Positions 45,790 through 56,383 of a DNA stretch of 64,000 nucleotides are shown piece after piece; within the stretch, counting starts at the first letter, position 1, and the number at the start of each line of letters is the position of its first letter. The notes under the pieces were generated by a model. It saw only the letters and a list, made by a program, of their open reading frames with translations. It was not told where the DNA came from and ran no database searches. Position numbers and translations under genes: made by a program. The DNA is from Sceloporus undulatus (taxonomy: Eukaryota > Chordata > Lepidosauria > Squamata > Phrynosomatidae): positions 238,926,667 to 238,990,666 of the forward strand of contig NC_056522.1 of the NCBI RefSeq assembly GCF_019175285.1, read 5' to 3'.

Positions 45790-47330
45790 CTTCCTATTTT
45801 TGTTATTTTTGAAAAACAGGAAAATAAGATAGTTACTTTTAAAACTACAACTAGAATGGCAATTAATTAATTTGTTGAACCTTCAAGCAATAGCTGTTAA
45901 GCATTTGCTTTTCTTTAAAAAAGAAAGCATCCCAAGCAACTGTGCTGTGGACATGAGAAGCAAACTGAAGTCAATGCAAACAAAATTGTCCAGGATATAA
46001 TCAAGATTCTCTGTAAAATGCCAATTCAAAACCTTGATTATTTTGGTATATCTGAAAATTCGTTTTGGGGTGAAAAAAGTGAGTGATGCTAGTTCTTTAT
46101 AAACACATAATGTATTTGGCATATAGTTCTGTTCACACCTCAGCTGAATTTTTGTATGTTGGGTCTACCACTCAAGGTAACTTTTGTTGATTGATTTATG
46201 AAAATTCACACAGTTAGCCAAAACATTATATTACATTTTCTTTGGTTAGAGATGATGCATGCCTGTGTTGGATGAATCATTGCCTTGGAAGAGACAATGC
46301 TTTCCACTTTTGTAAAAATCTGTTATAAAATAACTGCTCCCTGATTAATTGAGGTATTCTTTAACTGATACATTAAAAATGACAATAAAGGCAGGCATAT
46401 GTGCCACCAAAACAAATAAACAGACCATTTTCACTCAAGCTACAGGAAAATATTCTATTTATACAGACAGAGAAGCAGTGCTCTGGATGACCTGAATATG
46501 TGACACAATTGATATGAACCATCCTAATGACTTTGTGCAATTTCTTACCTACTTAAACAGCTGAAACAGAAACTAATTGGTGTAAATAAAAGAGCCAGAC
46601 AGTTACATCAACAACTACTACGTGTTGCCTTGCAAAATGGATAGGTTCCTCTCATGTTCTGCAGTCTTCAGTGTTTCAACTAATATTTTATCAAATGAGG
46701 AATCTCATGTAAAATATCCCTGAGGACATCCAAAACATTCAGAAAAGATACAGTTCAGTTAAAGCCATATAACGGAAAAGTTCAGACATCCACAAGGTTA
46801 CATATGTCCCACCTACAGTAGGTCACACTGATAAGGATCAAAAGACAACATGCTGGGTACAGAGTTCAGATAATAGCACATCTACTGCACTTGGCACGAA
46901 CTGTATAAAGTAATTATGACAGTTGACAAAGAAGAGACTAGCTATCTATGAATAAAAATGGCCACAAGAATTCCAGGAAAGCTGATTGACTGTTTAAAAT
47001 AGCTCCAAAAAAGTTGTTTGGGAGCAGCAACAGGGAAGGGCTGTTATCTTCAAGCTTGTGGGCTTTCCAGAAGCATCTGGTTGGCTGCTCTGGAGAAACA
47101 AAGGCCAGGATGTGTTCAGAAATGTGAGAAACAGTGATCAGTTAGCAAGGCAAAAGCTCAACAACAACTGGTTCTAGACTCATCCACCCACAGGGCCTAG
47201 CTGAGAAAAGAATTAAGCTTAATATTCTTTGCAATATGTAGAAATGTATGTAGAAAGATAGTTGTACTTACATTTACTTGTGCAAATCAAATCAAAACTG
47301 AAGATTATGAAAACAAAAATGACTATACTG
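45790..47330. other. Intergenic stretch, nothing recognised
   Basis: About 1.5 kb of AT-rich sequence with no coding similarity and no clear transposon ends. Confidence 0.5.
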
Positions 47331-47339
47331 TAGATGGTG

Positions 47340-47610
47340 TACCTAACTTTAAAGTAAGTGAAGACATCAAAATAGTTCAAGCTTTTCCATACTTTGGCTC
47401 AGTCATAAATCAGAATGGAAACCGCAGTAAAGAAATCAAGAAGACTCGGACTGGGGAGGGCAGTCATAAAGAACTAAACAAGAACCTTACATGTAAAGAT
47501 ATATAATTGAATACTAAAGTTAGGATGGTCCATGCCATTGTATTCCCTGTTTTGACGTATGTATGGTAGATAGTGACTGGAAAGCAAACAGGAAGTTTGC
47601 AAATAAGCAG
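47340..47610 (+). mobile_element. RTE/Bov-B-type LINE fragment
   Basis: Degenerate reading FPYFGSVINQNGNRSKEIKK, then NTKVRMVHAIVFPVLTYVW: the YLGS...KEI..R and KVRIVKAMVFPVVTYGCE region near the C-terminus of Bov-B/RTE reverse transcriptase. It has in-frame stops and is clearly dead. It gives an autonomous relative for the Bov-B-like SINE tails seen here. Confidence 0.7.
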
Positions 47611-49007
47611 TTAATGAGTACAAGTATGCAAAAGTTGCTAAATCTAACATTATGAGTTAAAACAAAATGCAAGTGATAATATAACGGTTAAGCAACAAGT
47701 AAACAAACAAGTATACAACATTAATTTAAAGCAATTTTTAAAAGCTGTTAAAATGATTAAAATGCAATACACCCCAATTAAAAGACCTTCTGCTTCAGAC
47801 AGTTAGCATTCAAAAGCTTGAGTCAGCAGAAAGTTCTTTGTCTGCCAGTGGGTGGAAAGGGAGCAGAGGGTTTCTCCCATGTGAGGGGGACTGAAGAAGA
47901 TGGTGGGATCTTGAGTCACTCTGGATCATCCCAGAGAAGCTCAGTATGCATCTACTGAAACACAGGTAGAGAGGACAGTTACATGGCTGAATAGTTGGCA
48001 TGACATGGCTGATACATGCACTAAGATGGAGTTTGTCCAGCATGCATATGGAACATTGTGATGCTAGGAAAAAACCAAAGTGAGGCAATGCCATTTGAAT
48101 AGCAGACCTCCAAACACAATGCACATAATTGCTATAGTAAGCCCAGCTTTCCTGTTAGGCAGAGTGTGTGTGCCATGCAAGTGTAGCAAAAATGCTATTT
48201 ATTTAATTACTGTGGTTTGTGTTTTTTTCCAAGGAGCTGTGTACTTACAGGTGCTGATACAATTTGGTCACTTTGGGTGATGGAGTTCATTGGGAGGGGG
48301 ATGCCATCAGCTGTTTTGCCTCAGGCAGAAAAATGTCTTGAGTCAGTCTTGGCATTTGATCCCCAGAGTGTATATGGTTCTCCGTCAGGAAAGGACTTTC
48401 AGTGGGAACATAGTTCCTGGATGGTGAGAGGAAAACATCAGGACTCATCTACTCTTTCACTGGAATTTTGTAGGAGTCTAACTCTTGCCAGAGGATTCTC
48501 TCTGCATCAAAGAATCAAGAATTTAAATGGATGCTATCCATGACTGAGTTCCTGCCTTTAACAATTTATTTCTGATGACTTTGTAAAATATGTGTACAGT
48601 GTACATTTCTGGGGTCCTGCAGAAGGCCCTAGTGACTGGTAGCTTAGCCAGTCTGCTGGGTCCAGACTCCTCCTTAACTCATCCAGTGCCATCCCTTACT
48701 GAACTACAGATGAACTGATCTTAAAGATGTTTGAGCACAGATAAAGGCATGAGTCTAATGGAGAGGTAGTTTTAGCCTAGAATCCACCCACCCTAGAACC
48801 CACTAAGTGTTTCAACTAAATACTGATCAGAGAACAAAGTATTCCGGAAATATGAAAAACCAGGAACATACAGCTGATTGATCATTTTTTAAAAAAGGAA
48901 AATTCATGCCTGCCCAATTCTGATTTCCATTCTTCCAGTTGCCTTGAGCTTAAAAAAAAATACCGATTAGATTTGTGCTCTGACTTTCTCCCCCCAAACA
49001 GGAGAAA
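47611..49007. other. Intergenic stretch, nothing recognised
   Basis: A 108-codon ORF at 48217-48543 does not resemble a known family and lies in AT-rich DNA; I do not call it a gene. Confidence 0.4.
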
Positions 49008-49232
49008 CAGTTGGCCCTCTGTATTCAGGGATTCTACATCCATGGATTCAACCATCCACAGATTGAAAATATATTTTGGAAATCTCCAAAATGTTGCCAT
49101 TTTCTATAAGACCAAGGGACATCATTTTACTGCCCCTTTGTAAATAATGGGACTTGAACATCCATGGATTTTTGGCATTGGATGGGGGTGGTTCTGGAAC
49201 CAAACCCCAGTAGGTACCAAGGGCCCACTGTA
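49008..49232 (-). mobile_element. Mariner/pogo-like MITE
   Basis: CAGTTGGCCCTCTGTATTCA..TCCATGGATTCAACCATCC at the left and TACCAAGGGCCCACTGTA at the right. Inverse orientation to the copy at 28135-28371. Confidence 0.75.
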
Positions 49233-49351
49233 CTACAAGTGCCCAATAATAGACACTTTTACAGAATATACAATTGTATATACAATATGAAAAAGTGATT
49301 GCCACCACCATCATCATAAAGTAGTTAATTACAACCAGGTTTTACCTGGTG

Positions 49352-49770
49352 AGAGTCAATGTGGTATAGTGGTTTGAGTGCTGGGTTAGCATCTGGGATG
49401 ACTCTGCGTTCTGCTACAAAAACCCACTGGGTGAGCTTGGACAAGTCACACAATTGCAGCCGCCCCGCAGAGGAATGTAATGACAAACCATTTCTGAGTG
49501 TGCATCTACATTGTAGAAATAATGCAGTTTGACACCACTTTAACTACCATGGCTGAATCCTACACAATCCTGGGATGTGTGATTTGGTACCAGCACTCTC
49601 TGGCAGAGAAGGCTAAAGGTTTTGTAAAACAATAAATCTCAGGATTCCATAGGATACAGCTACAGCACTTAAAGTGGTGTCAAACTGGATTATTTCTACA
49701 GCTTAGATGCACTAGTTTAAGAAAAGAATTGCTATAACTCAGAACTGACTGGAAGGCATGGAGCAAGAAC
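49352..49770 (+). mobile_element. Sauria SINE split by a MITE
   Basis: Left part GTCAATGTGGTATAGTGGTT..GACAAACCATTTCTGAG, right part ATAACTCAGAACTGACTGGA..AGAACAA. The MITE at 49501-49711 interrupts it. Part of the SINE linker is missing around the junction. Confidence 0.7.
49501..49711. mobile_element. MITE with 42-bp TIRs (GACACCACTTTAA family)
   Basis: TGCATCTACATTGTAGAAAT, AATGCAGTTTGACACCACTT at left and the matching inverse AAGTGGTGTCAAACTGGATT, ATTTCTACAGCTTAGATGCA at right. The interior has ATCCTGGGATGTGTGATTTG and TCTCAGGATTCCATAGGAT, also paired. Probably hAT-type; no clean target duplication seen. Confidence 0.82.
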
Positions 49771-49918
49771 AATTTTAACCTAATTACTTTTTATTTTTCT
49801 CTTCCCAACTTCTCTTTTCTGGTCTTCTCATCTCTTTCTTCCTTTGAGCTGCCATTGTCCATCTCTCCTCAGTCTCCCCAGGCCCTTCTTCTATAACTCA
49901 TTCTGTGACAAGAAGTTT

Positions 49919-50023
49919 AGAATCATAGAATCACAGAGTTGGAAGAGACTGCAAGGGCCATCCAGTCCAACTCCCTGCCATGCAGGAACTCTTAATCACA
50001 GCATACCTGACAGATGGCCAGAT
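49919..50023 (-). mobile_element. CR1-type LINE 3' end fragment
   Basis: GAATCATAGAATCACAGAGT, CAAGGGCCATCCAGTCCAAC, CTGACAGATGGCCAG. Terminal CR1 sequence, reverse orientation. Confidence 0.85.
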
Positions 50024-50330
50024 TATGTATGCACAGCTGTGGAAACACTGGATGCAGTAAGCCTTCCTTCCAGCTAATGTGCACAACGGATGTGTAAGGA
50101 TGTTGTTTCATGACCTTAACAAGTGTCCTTGAGCCTCTCCTCAACTGTTTGTGAACAAAGGTGGGGGAACAAAGTGGAGATATTAAAAAGAATTTATTTA
50201 AAAAAAACCCTCAAAGTTCCTGAAAAATCAGTCAGTTTTCTCTAAGCAATAAAAAGGAGCCATAGTTATGATTATTTTGAACTGTTTTGTCATACATGAA
50301 TGTATTTCACAGGGGCTAGAATGGAAACCT

Positions 50331-50560
50331 AAGCCAGTGTGGTGTAGTGGTTTGAGTACTGGACAACTCTGGACCAGGGTTCAATTCCCCACTCAGCCAT
50401 GAAACTCATTTGGTGACCTTGGGCAAGTGACATTCTCTCAACCTCAGGGGAAGGCAATGGTAAACTGTCTCTGAACAAATCTTGCCAAGAAAACCGCATG
50501 GTAGGTTCACCTTTGGGTCGCCATAAGACAGAAATGTCTTGAAGGCACACAACAGCAACA
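50331..50560 (+). mobile_element. Sauria-type SINE
   Basis: AGCCAGTGTGGTGTAGTGGT, GGGTTCAATTCCCCACTCAG, TGTCTCTGAACAAATCTTGC, tail GTCGCCATAAGACAGAAATG. Full length. Confidence 0.88.
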
Positions 50561-51067
50561 GAATGGAAACCCTCTGGGTGACTTTTGTTAGCATTGTTGG
50601 CAGTGTGTGATTTGTCATGCTGACGTTCTGCACCAGGATCACCACCTCACGAGCGACAGGCAGCTGTGTGCTAACTGGAGAAATGCCTCTCTCCTTCCAG
50701 AAGCTGACAAAACGAGGCTTTTATTCTTCAGAAGTTCCACTATGTACAAGGCTATCTTACAACTCCAACACCATCCACAACCCACACTGTGACTTGAAGC
50801 ACTCCCTTTTTATAGCCAGAGCTCCATGTGGCCTTTTGGCCCTGCCTCTTCCTCCTGTGTCACAATGATCTCTGTCCCCTGTCCAGGATGACTTTGCACT
50901 TTTGCAGGACTTTACTGCACTTGGTGACCATCATCTCTGATGTCATTTCCCATGACTCAGCACTGGTGGGAAAATGCCTTGTCATCATGGCTAACAGTGA
51001 CCCCTCATTATCCAGTCACTATTTAAATACCAAATTGTGCATTTTCTCAGGACTCTATATCCCAACA

Positions 51068-51164
51068 ACCTTTGGCAAGTCACAGACTCTCAGCCCCAGA
51101 AAACCCTGTGATCGGTTTGCCTTTGGGTGGCCATAAGTGGTACATAGCAACAGCAAGCAACAAG
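51068..51164 (+). mobile_element. Sauria-type SINE 3' part
   Basis: GGCAAGTCACAGACTCTCAG, AACCCTGTGATCGGTTTGCC, GGTGGCCATAAGTGG. The head is missing. Confidence 0.75.
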
Positions 51165-51360
51165 AGGGCATAAAAGAAAAGGGGGGGGGGTTTCCCCACC
51201 GGCATCAAATACAGTACTCATTTGATTAAAACTGAACTGGAGTTTTCACTGTGAATGTTACGTTTTATATGATAGTTTCTTTAGCGCCTGTGCTTTGCAT
51301 GGTGAAAGTCCTGGGTCCAATACCTGGTGGTACCTTCAGCTGGAATTAGAGAATCTAATA

Positions 51361-51690
51361 ACATTAAAAAAAAATTCACCAAACTGTGATATCTTTATTG
51401 GACCAACAAAAATGCACAATATAAATGTTGCAAGCTTTCAAAGCTGCACTGGCTTCTTCATTGGGCAAGGGCTCTGAACTGAGAACAAAAACAGTAAAAT
51501 GCAGGCCTGTGACTAACATCTTCAATTATTTTTCTCCTGTATGATTTGTAACACCTTTGCCTGGTGAAGCTTCGGAACGTGCATATTGTGCATTTTGGTT
51601 GGCCCAGTAAAGGTATCACTGTTTGGTGGATTTGGGGTGTTACTGGCTTTGCTGTACGTATAGCCAACATGGCTACCCCTAGTTGTTCTT
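51361..51690. repeat. Tail-to-tail inverted pair of the TTTATTGGCCAACC repeat
   Basis: Plus copy at about 51361-51500 (TGATATCTTTATTGGACCAA..AGCTTTCAAAGCTGCACTGG), then a minus copy at about 51525-51690 (GTGCATTTTGGTTGGCCCAG, TAAAGGTATCACTGTTTGGT). Confidence 0.65.
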
Positions 51691-51864
51691 TGGAGTTACT
51701 GTAGAGAGCGAAGGAAAGCAGCAGGTGTTGGCAAAAGCAACTGCCCAAGAGATGCTGCCGGCCAGTGGGCTCAGCATATAAGGCAAGTTCATAGCTTAAG
51801 AGTTTGGAAAAGTTAGGGTTTTGGGGTTTTTTTGGGGGGGGGCTACTAGAGCTGTAGTAAAAAA

Positions 51865-52020
51865 ATATTTATTTATTTAAATTCTACATGCCCCTTTTCT
51901 CTGAGGATGGGACCCAGGGGGGCTTCCAGAACATCAAATTATAAATGTTTAGAAAAAGTTTTAAAACCATTTAAAAATCACCACCACATTAAAGCATCGC
52001 AAAACTGGTTAAAAGAAAAC
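51865..52020 (-). mobile_element. LINE 3' tail (minus strand)
   Basis: TTTATTTATTTAAATTCTAC, ATGCCCCTTTTCTCTGAGGA, GGGACCCAGGGGGGCTTCC: the inverse of a CR1/L2-type GGGTCCC..AAATAAATAAA end. Another such tail lies at 63750-63990. Confidence 0.65.
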
Positions 52021-52065
52021 AATTATTGGCTGTGATGTTGATATAGATAGGTAGGCAGGCAGGTA

Positions 52066-52123
52066 GAGAGATGATGATGATGATGATGATGATGATGATA
52101 ATAATAATAATAATAATAATAAT
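52066..52123. repeat. (GAT)n/(AAT)n compound microsatellite
   Basis: ATGATGATG run passing into AATAATAAT. The same compound microsatellite precedes the duplicated block at 54804. Confidence 0.9.
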
Positions 52124-52265
52124 GTTCTCTGCCTCACTGGAATGGAGACATAGTGGGTTGCAAAAGAGAATAGTCCCTGTTGAGATGCAAATGGACCTTA
52201 AATTTTCTGGGCTTTGAAAATCTCCCTATTACTGTACTGAATGGCCAGAAGGAGGAGGAGAAGCC
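52124..52265. repeat. Duplicated ~140-bp block, copy A
   Basis: From GTTCTCTGCCTCACTGGAAT to GGAGGAGGAGAAGCC. Virtually identical to 54804-54940, except that copy A has 5 extra bases (ACTGTACTGAATGG against ACTGAATGG). Both copies are preceded by GAT/AAT microsatellites. Confidence 0.9.
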
Positions 52266-52298
52266 TGCCTGCAGAAGATATCCTCCCCATCATAACAT

Positions 52299-52500
52299 CT
52301 TTACTAAGAACGTGCAGGCATCTGACTAACATCTCCAACTGGTTTTTCTTTCTCTCTCCTGTTTGGCTTGTAACATCTTGCCTGATGAAGAAGCCCATGG
52401 CCTTTATTGGCATTTCGGTTGGCCAATAAAGGTATCACTGATGGATTTTTGTTTGGATTTGTTAAATGGCCAACACAGCTACTCCTGCACGTTTTCAATA
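52299..52500 (-). repeat. Dispersed repeat (TTTATTGGCCAACC family)
   Basis: GTGCAGGCATCTGACTAACA, TGGCTTGTAACATCTTGCCT, CGGTTGGCCAATAAAGGTAT, CCAACACAGCTACTCCTGCA. The most complete copy of this family. Confidence 0.75.
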
Positions 52501-52534
52501 CTAATACTACTAATAATAGTAATAGTAATATTTC

Positions 52535-52763
52535 TTGCACACGTTCAAGTTGTTTCCGACTTACGGCGACCCTAAGGCTACCCTATCATGAGTGTTTCTT
52601 GGCAAGAATTGTTCAGAAGGGGTTTGACATTGCTGTCCTCTGAGGCTGAGAGAGTGTGACTGGCCTGAAAGTCACCCAGTGGGTTTCCATGGCCAAGCAG
52701 GGATTTGAACCCTGGTCTCCAGAGTCATAGCCGATGACTCAAACCACTGCACCTTGCTGGTTC
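52535..52763 (-). mobile_element. Sauria-type SINE
   Basis: Left tail GTTCAAGTTGTTTCCGACTT, ACGGCGACCCTAAGG; right head GGGATTTGAACCCTGGTCTC, CAAACCACTGCACC. Full length, minus strand. Confidence 0.88.
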
Positions 52764-52769
52764 TACTTC

Positions 52770-53385
52770 ATAACAACAACAGCAACAGAAATAATAACAA
52801 CAGCTCTAAATAATTTCTCTACATAATAGTAGTAGTAGTAGTAGTAATAGATTGTATGCTTTTGGCAGGATTTAATGTTTAGAATTGATTATATCTATAC
52901 AAATAAACAACAACAATAACAACAATTCTAATAACTACATAATAATAATAATAATAAACACATAATAGTAGTAATAACAACTAAATAAGAACTACATAAA
53001 AATATCTAATAGCAACTCTAATAACTACCTAATAATAACTCTAAATCAGAACTACCTAATAAAAGTAACAGTAACTAAATAAGAATGACTACACAGTAAT
53101 AATTATATCTCTAATAACTAATAATAATAGTAATAACTAAATAAGAACTGCATAATATCTCTAATAACAATTCTAAATGATAGTTACATAATAATAACTT
53201 TAATAACTGTGTAATAATATGTTTAATAACTCTACATAATAACTAATGAGTGTGTAATAATAATAGTAACTAAATAATAACTACATAATAATAACTAATA
53301 ATAACATAATAATAATTAAATAACTCTACATAATAATAGTAACTAAATCATAACGAATACTAATATAACTAGATTAATAATTATG
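52770..53385. repeat. Degenerate AAT/TAACTA low-complexity tract
   Basis: About 600 bp made almost only of variants of AATAATAACT, TACATAATAATA and CTAAATAAGAACT. It looks like an old expanded AAT microsatellite that drifted. It borders the CpG-rich region at 53.45 kb. Confidence 0.85.
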
Positions 53386-53439
53386 ATGCTGCTGCTGATT
53401 CGTCACCATCATCATTGTAGCTGCAGCAACAAATCCCAC

Positions 53440-53950
53440 CCCAGAGGCAGATGCCAGCTCCTGCTTTGGCTTCCAACTTTCCCCGCCCCTTCCTGGTCAG
53501 AGACTCTTGGATTGGACGGGGATACCCATTCTCTTACAGCCGTCCAATGGCGAGGGAGAGGGGCCGACGGGCGTCCAATCGCCTCGAGCCGGGGGCGGGC
53601 GCGTGGTCCCGGCGCGCGAAGCAGCACTGGAGGAGAATGGGAGGGCTGCGGGAAAAGGGCGGTTTGGCTTAATTGGCAGACAGGCACACAGTGCGCGTGC
53701 GCACTCCCTGGGAAGAAAAAGCCCAAGGCGGCAGCAGGAGCAGGAGCTGCCCATTGGGTTTTTTGAACAGCGAAGGGAGGGAGGCTCTTTTCCTCTGCAG
53801 CCAAGTCCCTCTGCCAGGGCTGGGTTGCTTTGGAAAGGGAATAAGAGTGAAGCCTCCTTCCTTGGCCACAGGCGGCTTCCTCCTTGATTCTCCCTTGTCC
53901 TCCATTTCAGCCTTCTCTCCAGGAGGGTGAAGGCCCCAAACGTCCTCCAT
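53440..53950. promoter_or_regulatory. CpG-rich island with CCAAT and GC boxes, 3 kb upstream of ADCY5
   Basis: Abrupt change from AT-rich repeat to CpG-rich DNA. CCAAT boxes: ATTGG 53511-53515, CCAAT 53544-53548 and 53575-53579, ATTGG 53753-53757. GC boxes: CCCCGCCCC near 53481 and GGGGGCGGGCGCG near 53590. This looks like a true promoter, either a distal ADCY5 promoter or that of an unrecognised transcript. No recognisable exon. Confidence 0.55.
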
Positions 53951-54759
53951 TTTGAGAGTGACTCAGAAACAGCGTCTCTATCAGTGTCTGTCAGCTTTTA
54001 TGTTGGCCACGTCCTCCATTTATTTATTAGCCTAATAAATAATACATAAACGCATCAATTTTGCCTATATATATATATATATGGACGTGGGAGCTCCTTT
54101 GTGGGCTCACGTCCTCCATTTCTTTATTTAGCAGGACTGAGAAGCATCACTTTTGCCTCTATATATAGTGTTTTTAATCGTTTATTGGCTCAACGTCCTC
54201 CATTCCTTTCTGGGACGCCCTCCATTCTGACCATGACTGAGAAGCATCCATTTGCATCCCTATTCTGAGTGCCTTTTCCTGGCGTTTATGGTGGCATGTC
54301 CTACATTATTTCTCATTGCCCTCCATTTCGAGCATGAATTGCCAGGAGTGTGTGGACCTTTTGGGGGAGCCTCGTCCTCTATTTTCCCCTCGGGAGGCCC
54401 TCCATTGTGATGACTGGGCTTTGATAGGAGTGTTGCTGGCTTCTCTGGTGCCCTGCCCTCCATTTTGAGGCGCCTCTGAGGGGCCTCTCTCTCTTTCCCC
54501 TCAGAGCAGACGAAGCCTCAGCCGAAAAAAGGCGCCTTTTATTCCTCCCAAGCCCCTCTCCCTGCTTCCCGGACGCGTCCTCCATTTTTCTTTTTTGAGC
54601 CTGACTGAAAAAGAAGCACGAATGGAGAGGCTTCTCCTGGCCTTTCTTCCTGAACGCCCTCCCTGCAGAGCAGGACCAAGAAGGGCCACTTCCACGCTTT
54701 TGTAAGGAGAGTCCTTAATTCTTAAGCTTTTATTTTGGATCAGGTCCTCCTATATATAT

Positions 54760-54791
<32 letters not shown>

Positions 54792-55200
54792 AATAATAAT
54801 AATGTTCTCTGCCTCACTGGAATGGAGACATAGTGGGTTGCAAAAGAGAATAGTCCCTGTTGAGATGCAAATGGACCTTAAATTTTCTGGGCTTTGAAAA
54901 TCTCCCTATTACTGAATGGCCAGAAGGAGGAGGAGAAGCCCCCTTTGAATGCCTTCCCTTTTAGAGCCTGAAGAAGCAGCAGGAATGGCCATTTCTGAGC
55001 AGCAGCAGCAGGAATGGACACGAACGCCTCCCCCTTTTGAGCCCCGAAGAAGCACATTTCCTAGGGAGTGTGTTTTGGGGCTTTTCTTTGGGGCCTCCTC
55101 CTCCATTTCCCCCCTCGGAGCACCAAGGAGAGCAGGAAAAGCCCCACATTCCTATAGGAGTCTCCTTCCCCCCAGCTTTCATGGCTCTCCTAGTGTTCTG
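53880..55200 (+). repeat. Large array of the degenerate GTCCTCCATTT tandem unit
   Basis: Unit starts at about 53899, 53942, 54010, 54111, 54192, 54297, 54373, 54455, 54577, 54652 and 54744, with weaker ones at 55025 and 55099. Spacing is mostly 70-110 bp. Order within the unit: GTCCTCCATTTTGAG, CTGACTGAGAAGCAT, CACTTTTGCC, often TATATATA, then GTGTTTTT and CTTTTATT-GGC. Copies are well diverged. The array is interrupted by the duplicated block at 54804-54940. It sits between two CpG-rich stretches. Confidence 0.65.
54804..54940. repeat. Duplicated ~140-bp block, copy B (inside the tandem array)
   Basis: Matches 52124-52265 except for a 5-base difference. It is preceded by a GAT/AAT microsatellite as in copy A and interrupts a unit of the promoter array (TCAGGTCCTCC at about 54740). 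Confidence 0.9.
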
Positions 55201-55379
55201 GACTTCAACTCCCAGAAGTCCCAGCCAGCTTGCCCCCAAGTGACCACGGATTCTGGGAGCTGAAGTCTAAAAGAGGGCCTGGAGGACCCATCATCCCCCC
55301 TTTCCCCTTCTGAGCCTGAGCCAAAGAGGCATGCCTTGGCGTTGCCTGTGGTGAGACAGTCTCCTTTAGCTCCCCCCCG

Positions 55380-55938
55380 CTGCCCTGTCCTCCCTCTCCC
55401 GCCTTCCCTTGCAGACAGGACCCCCACCCAGGGCCTGCCCACCCCGGCTGCCTCCTCCTCCTCCTCCTCCTCTTCCTCTCCTTCGTCCTTCTCTCTTCCC
55501 TTCGGAGCCCAGAGCAGCTCTGGCAGGCGCTGATAAAGCCCACCGAGCGAGCAGGGAGCCCAGCCTTGCCTCCCTCCCTCCCTCCCTCCCTCGCTGCTCC
55601 TCCTCCTCCTCCTCCCTGCCTCCAAAGGCGTCCCTGGCATCTGCAGCATCTCCTTCCCTCGCTGGCGGCCAGGATGAGGAGGGATGCGCCTGCCCAGGAC
55701 TGGAGCTCCTTGCACTGAGAGCCCCTTGCCGGCAGCAGCAGCAGCAGCACCATGGCTCCTTCCCTCCTCCTCCTCCTCCGTCCTCTGCGGCGCCTCCTCC
55801 TCCTCCGCTGCTTCAGATGACCGGGATCCAGGAGAGCATCATGAGGAGGCCCCCCAGCCCTTGGGCTCCCTTCCCCGCCGGAGAGCATCCCCAGAGACTG
55901 AGCCCCGCTGCCTCCTGGGCACCTGTCTGACCTGCTGG
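55380..55938 (+). promoter_or_regulatory. ADCY5: ADCY5 CpG-rich 5' region with probable leader exon
   Basis: Very GC-rich, with CTCC runs (55568-55592), CAGCAGCAG and CCTCCTCCT runs. It ends in a good donor, CTGCTGG|GTAAGG (GT at 55939-55940). The first acceptor downstream, CTCTTCTTCTCTGCCCCTGTAG (split as TCTTCTCTGCCCC then TGTAG, AG at 56615-56616), lies 3 nt before the ADCY5 start codon. An ATG at 55684 is open up to the donor and stays in frame across this splice. The transcription start is not determined. Confidence 0.5.
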
Positions 55939-56383
55939 GTAAGGATGCTGCCACAGTTGCCTTCCAAACCGGTGGAGAGCTAGGCTTAAATGTGCAAGAA
56001 GGAAGGAAGGAAGACAGACAGACAGACAGACCTCGGTGCCTTTCCCCCCGCCTTCCCTTGCCCTCTGTGCTCCTTCAGCATCACTGATGCCAGTGATGCC
56101 ACCACTGGAGACCAAATGTCAGAATGGGACTCCTCGCTGGAGAGGCTGCCTTCCATAGGGAGGGAAGGTCCTCTCTCATCTCTGCCAGGAGCAGCTGCTT
56201 AAATCCTGGAGGCAGAAAGACTGGGCTCCCCTCATCCCAGCTTCTGTCCGGCTGCCTGGCTTGGCTCTCCAAGAAGGAGCCGGGTCCCTTTTATCCTTGT
56301 TTGATTTGGACTCAGCCGGTTCTTGAAACTCTTTTCTTGTCTGCTGCACCCCTCCTCGCCCATAGGGTGAAAGATACGTCTTG

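Noticed and set aside
48217-48543. 108-codon ORF
   Set aside because: No family resemblance, no splice context, and surrounded by intergenic repeat DNA.
52770-53385. CRISPR-like regular repeats
   Set aside because: Low-complexity AAT drift with no repeat-spacer regularity, in a vertebrate genome.
53383-53950. Several 85-130 codon ORFs in the 53.5-kb CpG island
   Set aside because: Open in several frames and both strands at once, as expected from CpG-rich composition; none resembles a protein.
55179-55954. 178- and 249-codon minus-strand ORFs opposite the ADCY5 leader
   Set aside because: Arg/Gly/Ala low-complexity translations of a CpG island. Stop codons are rare in such GC-rich DNA.
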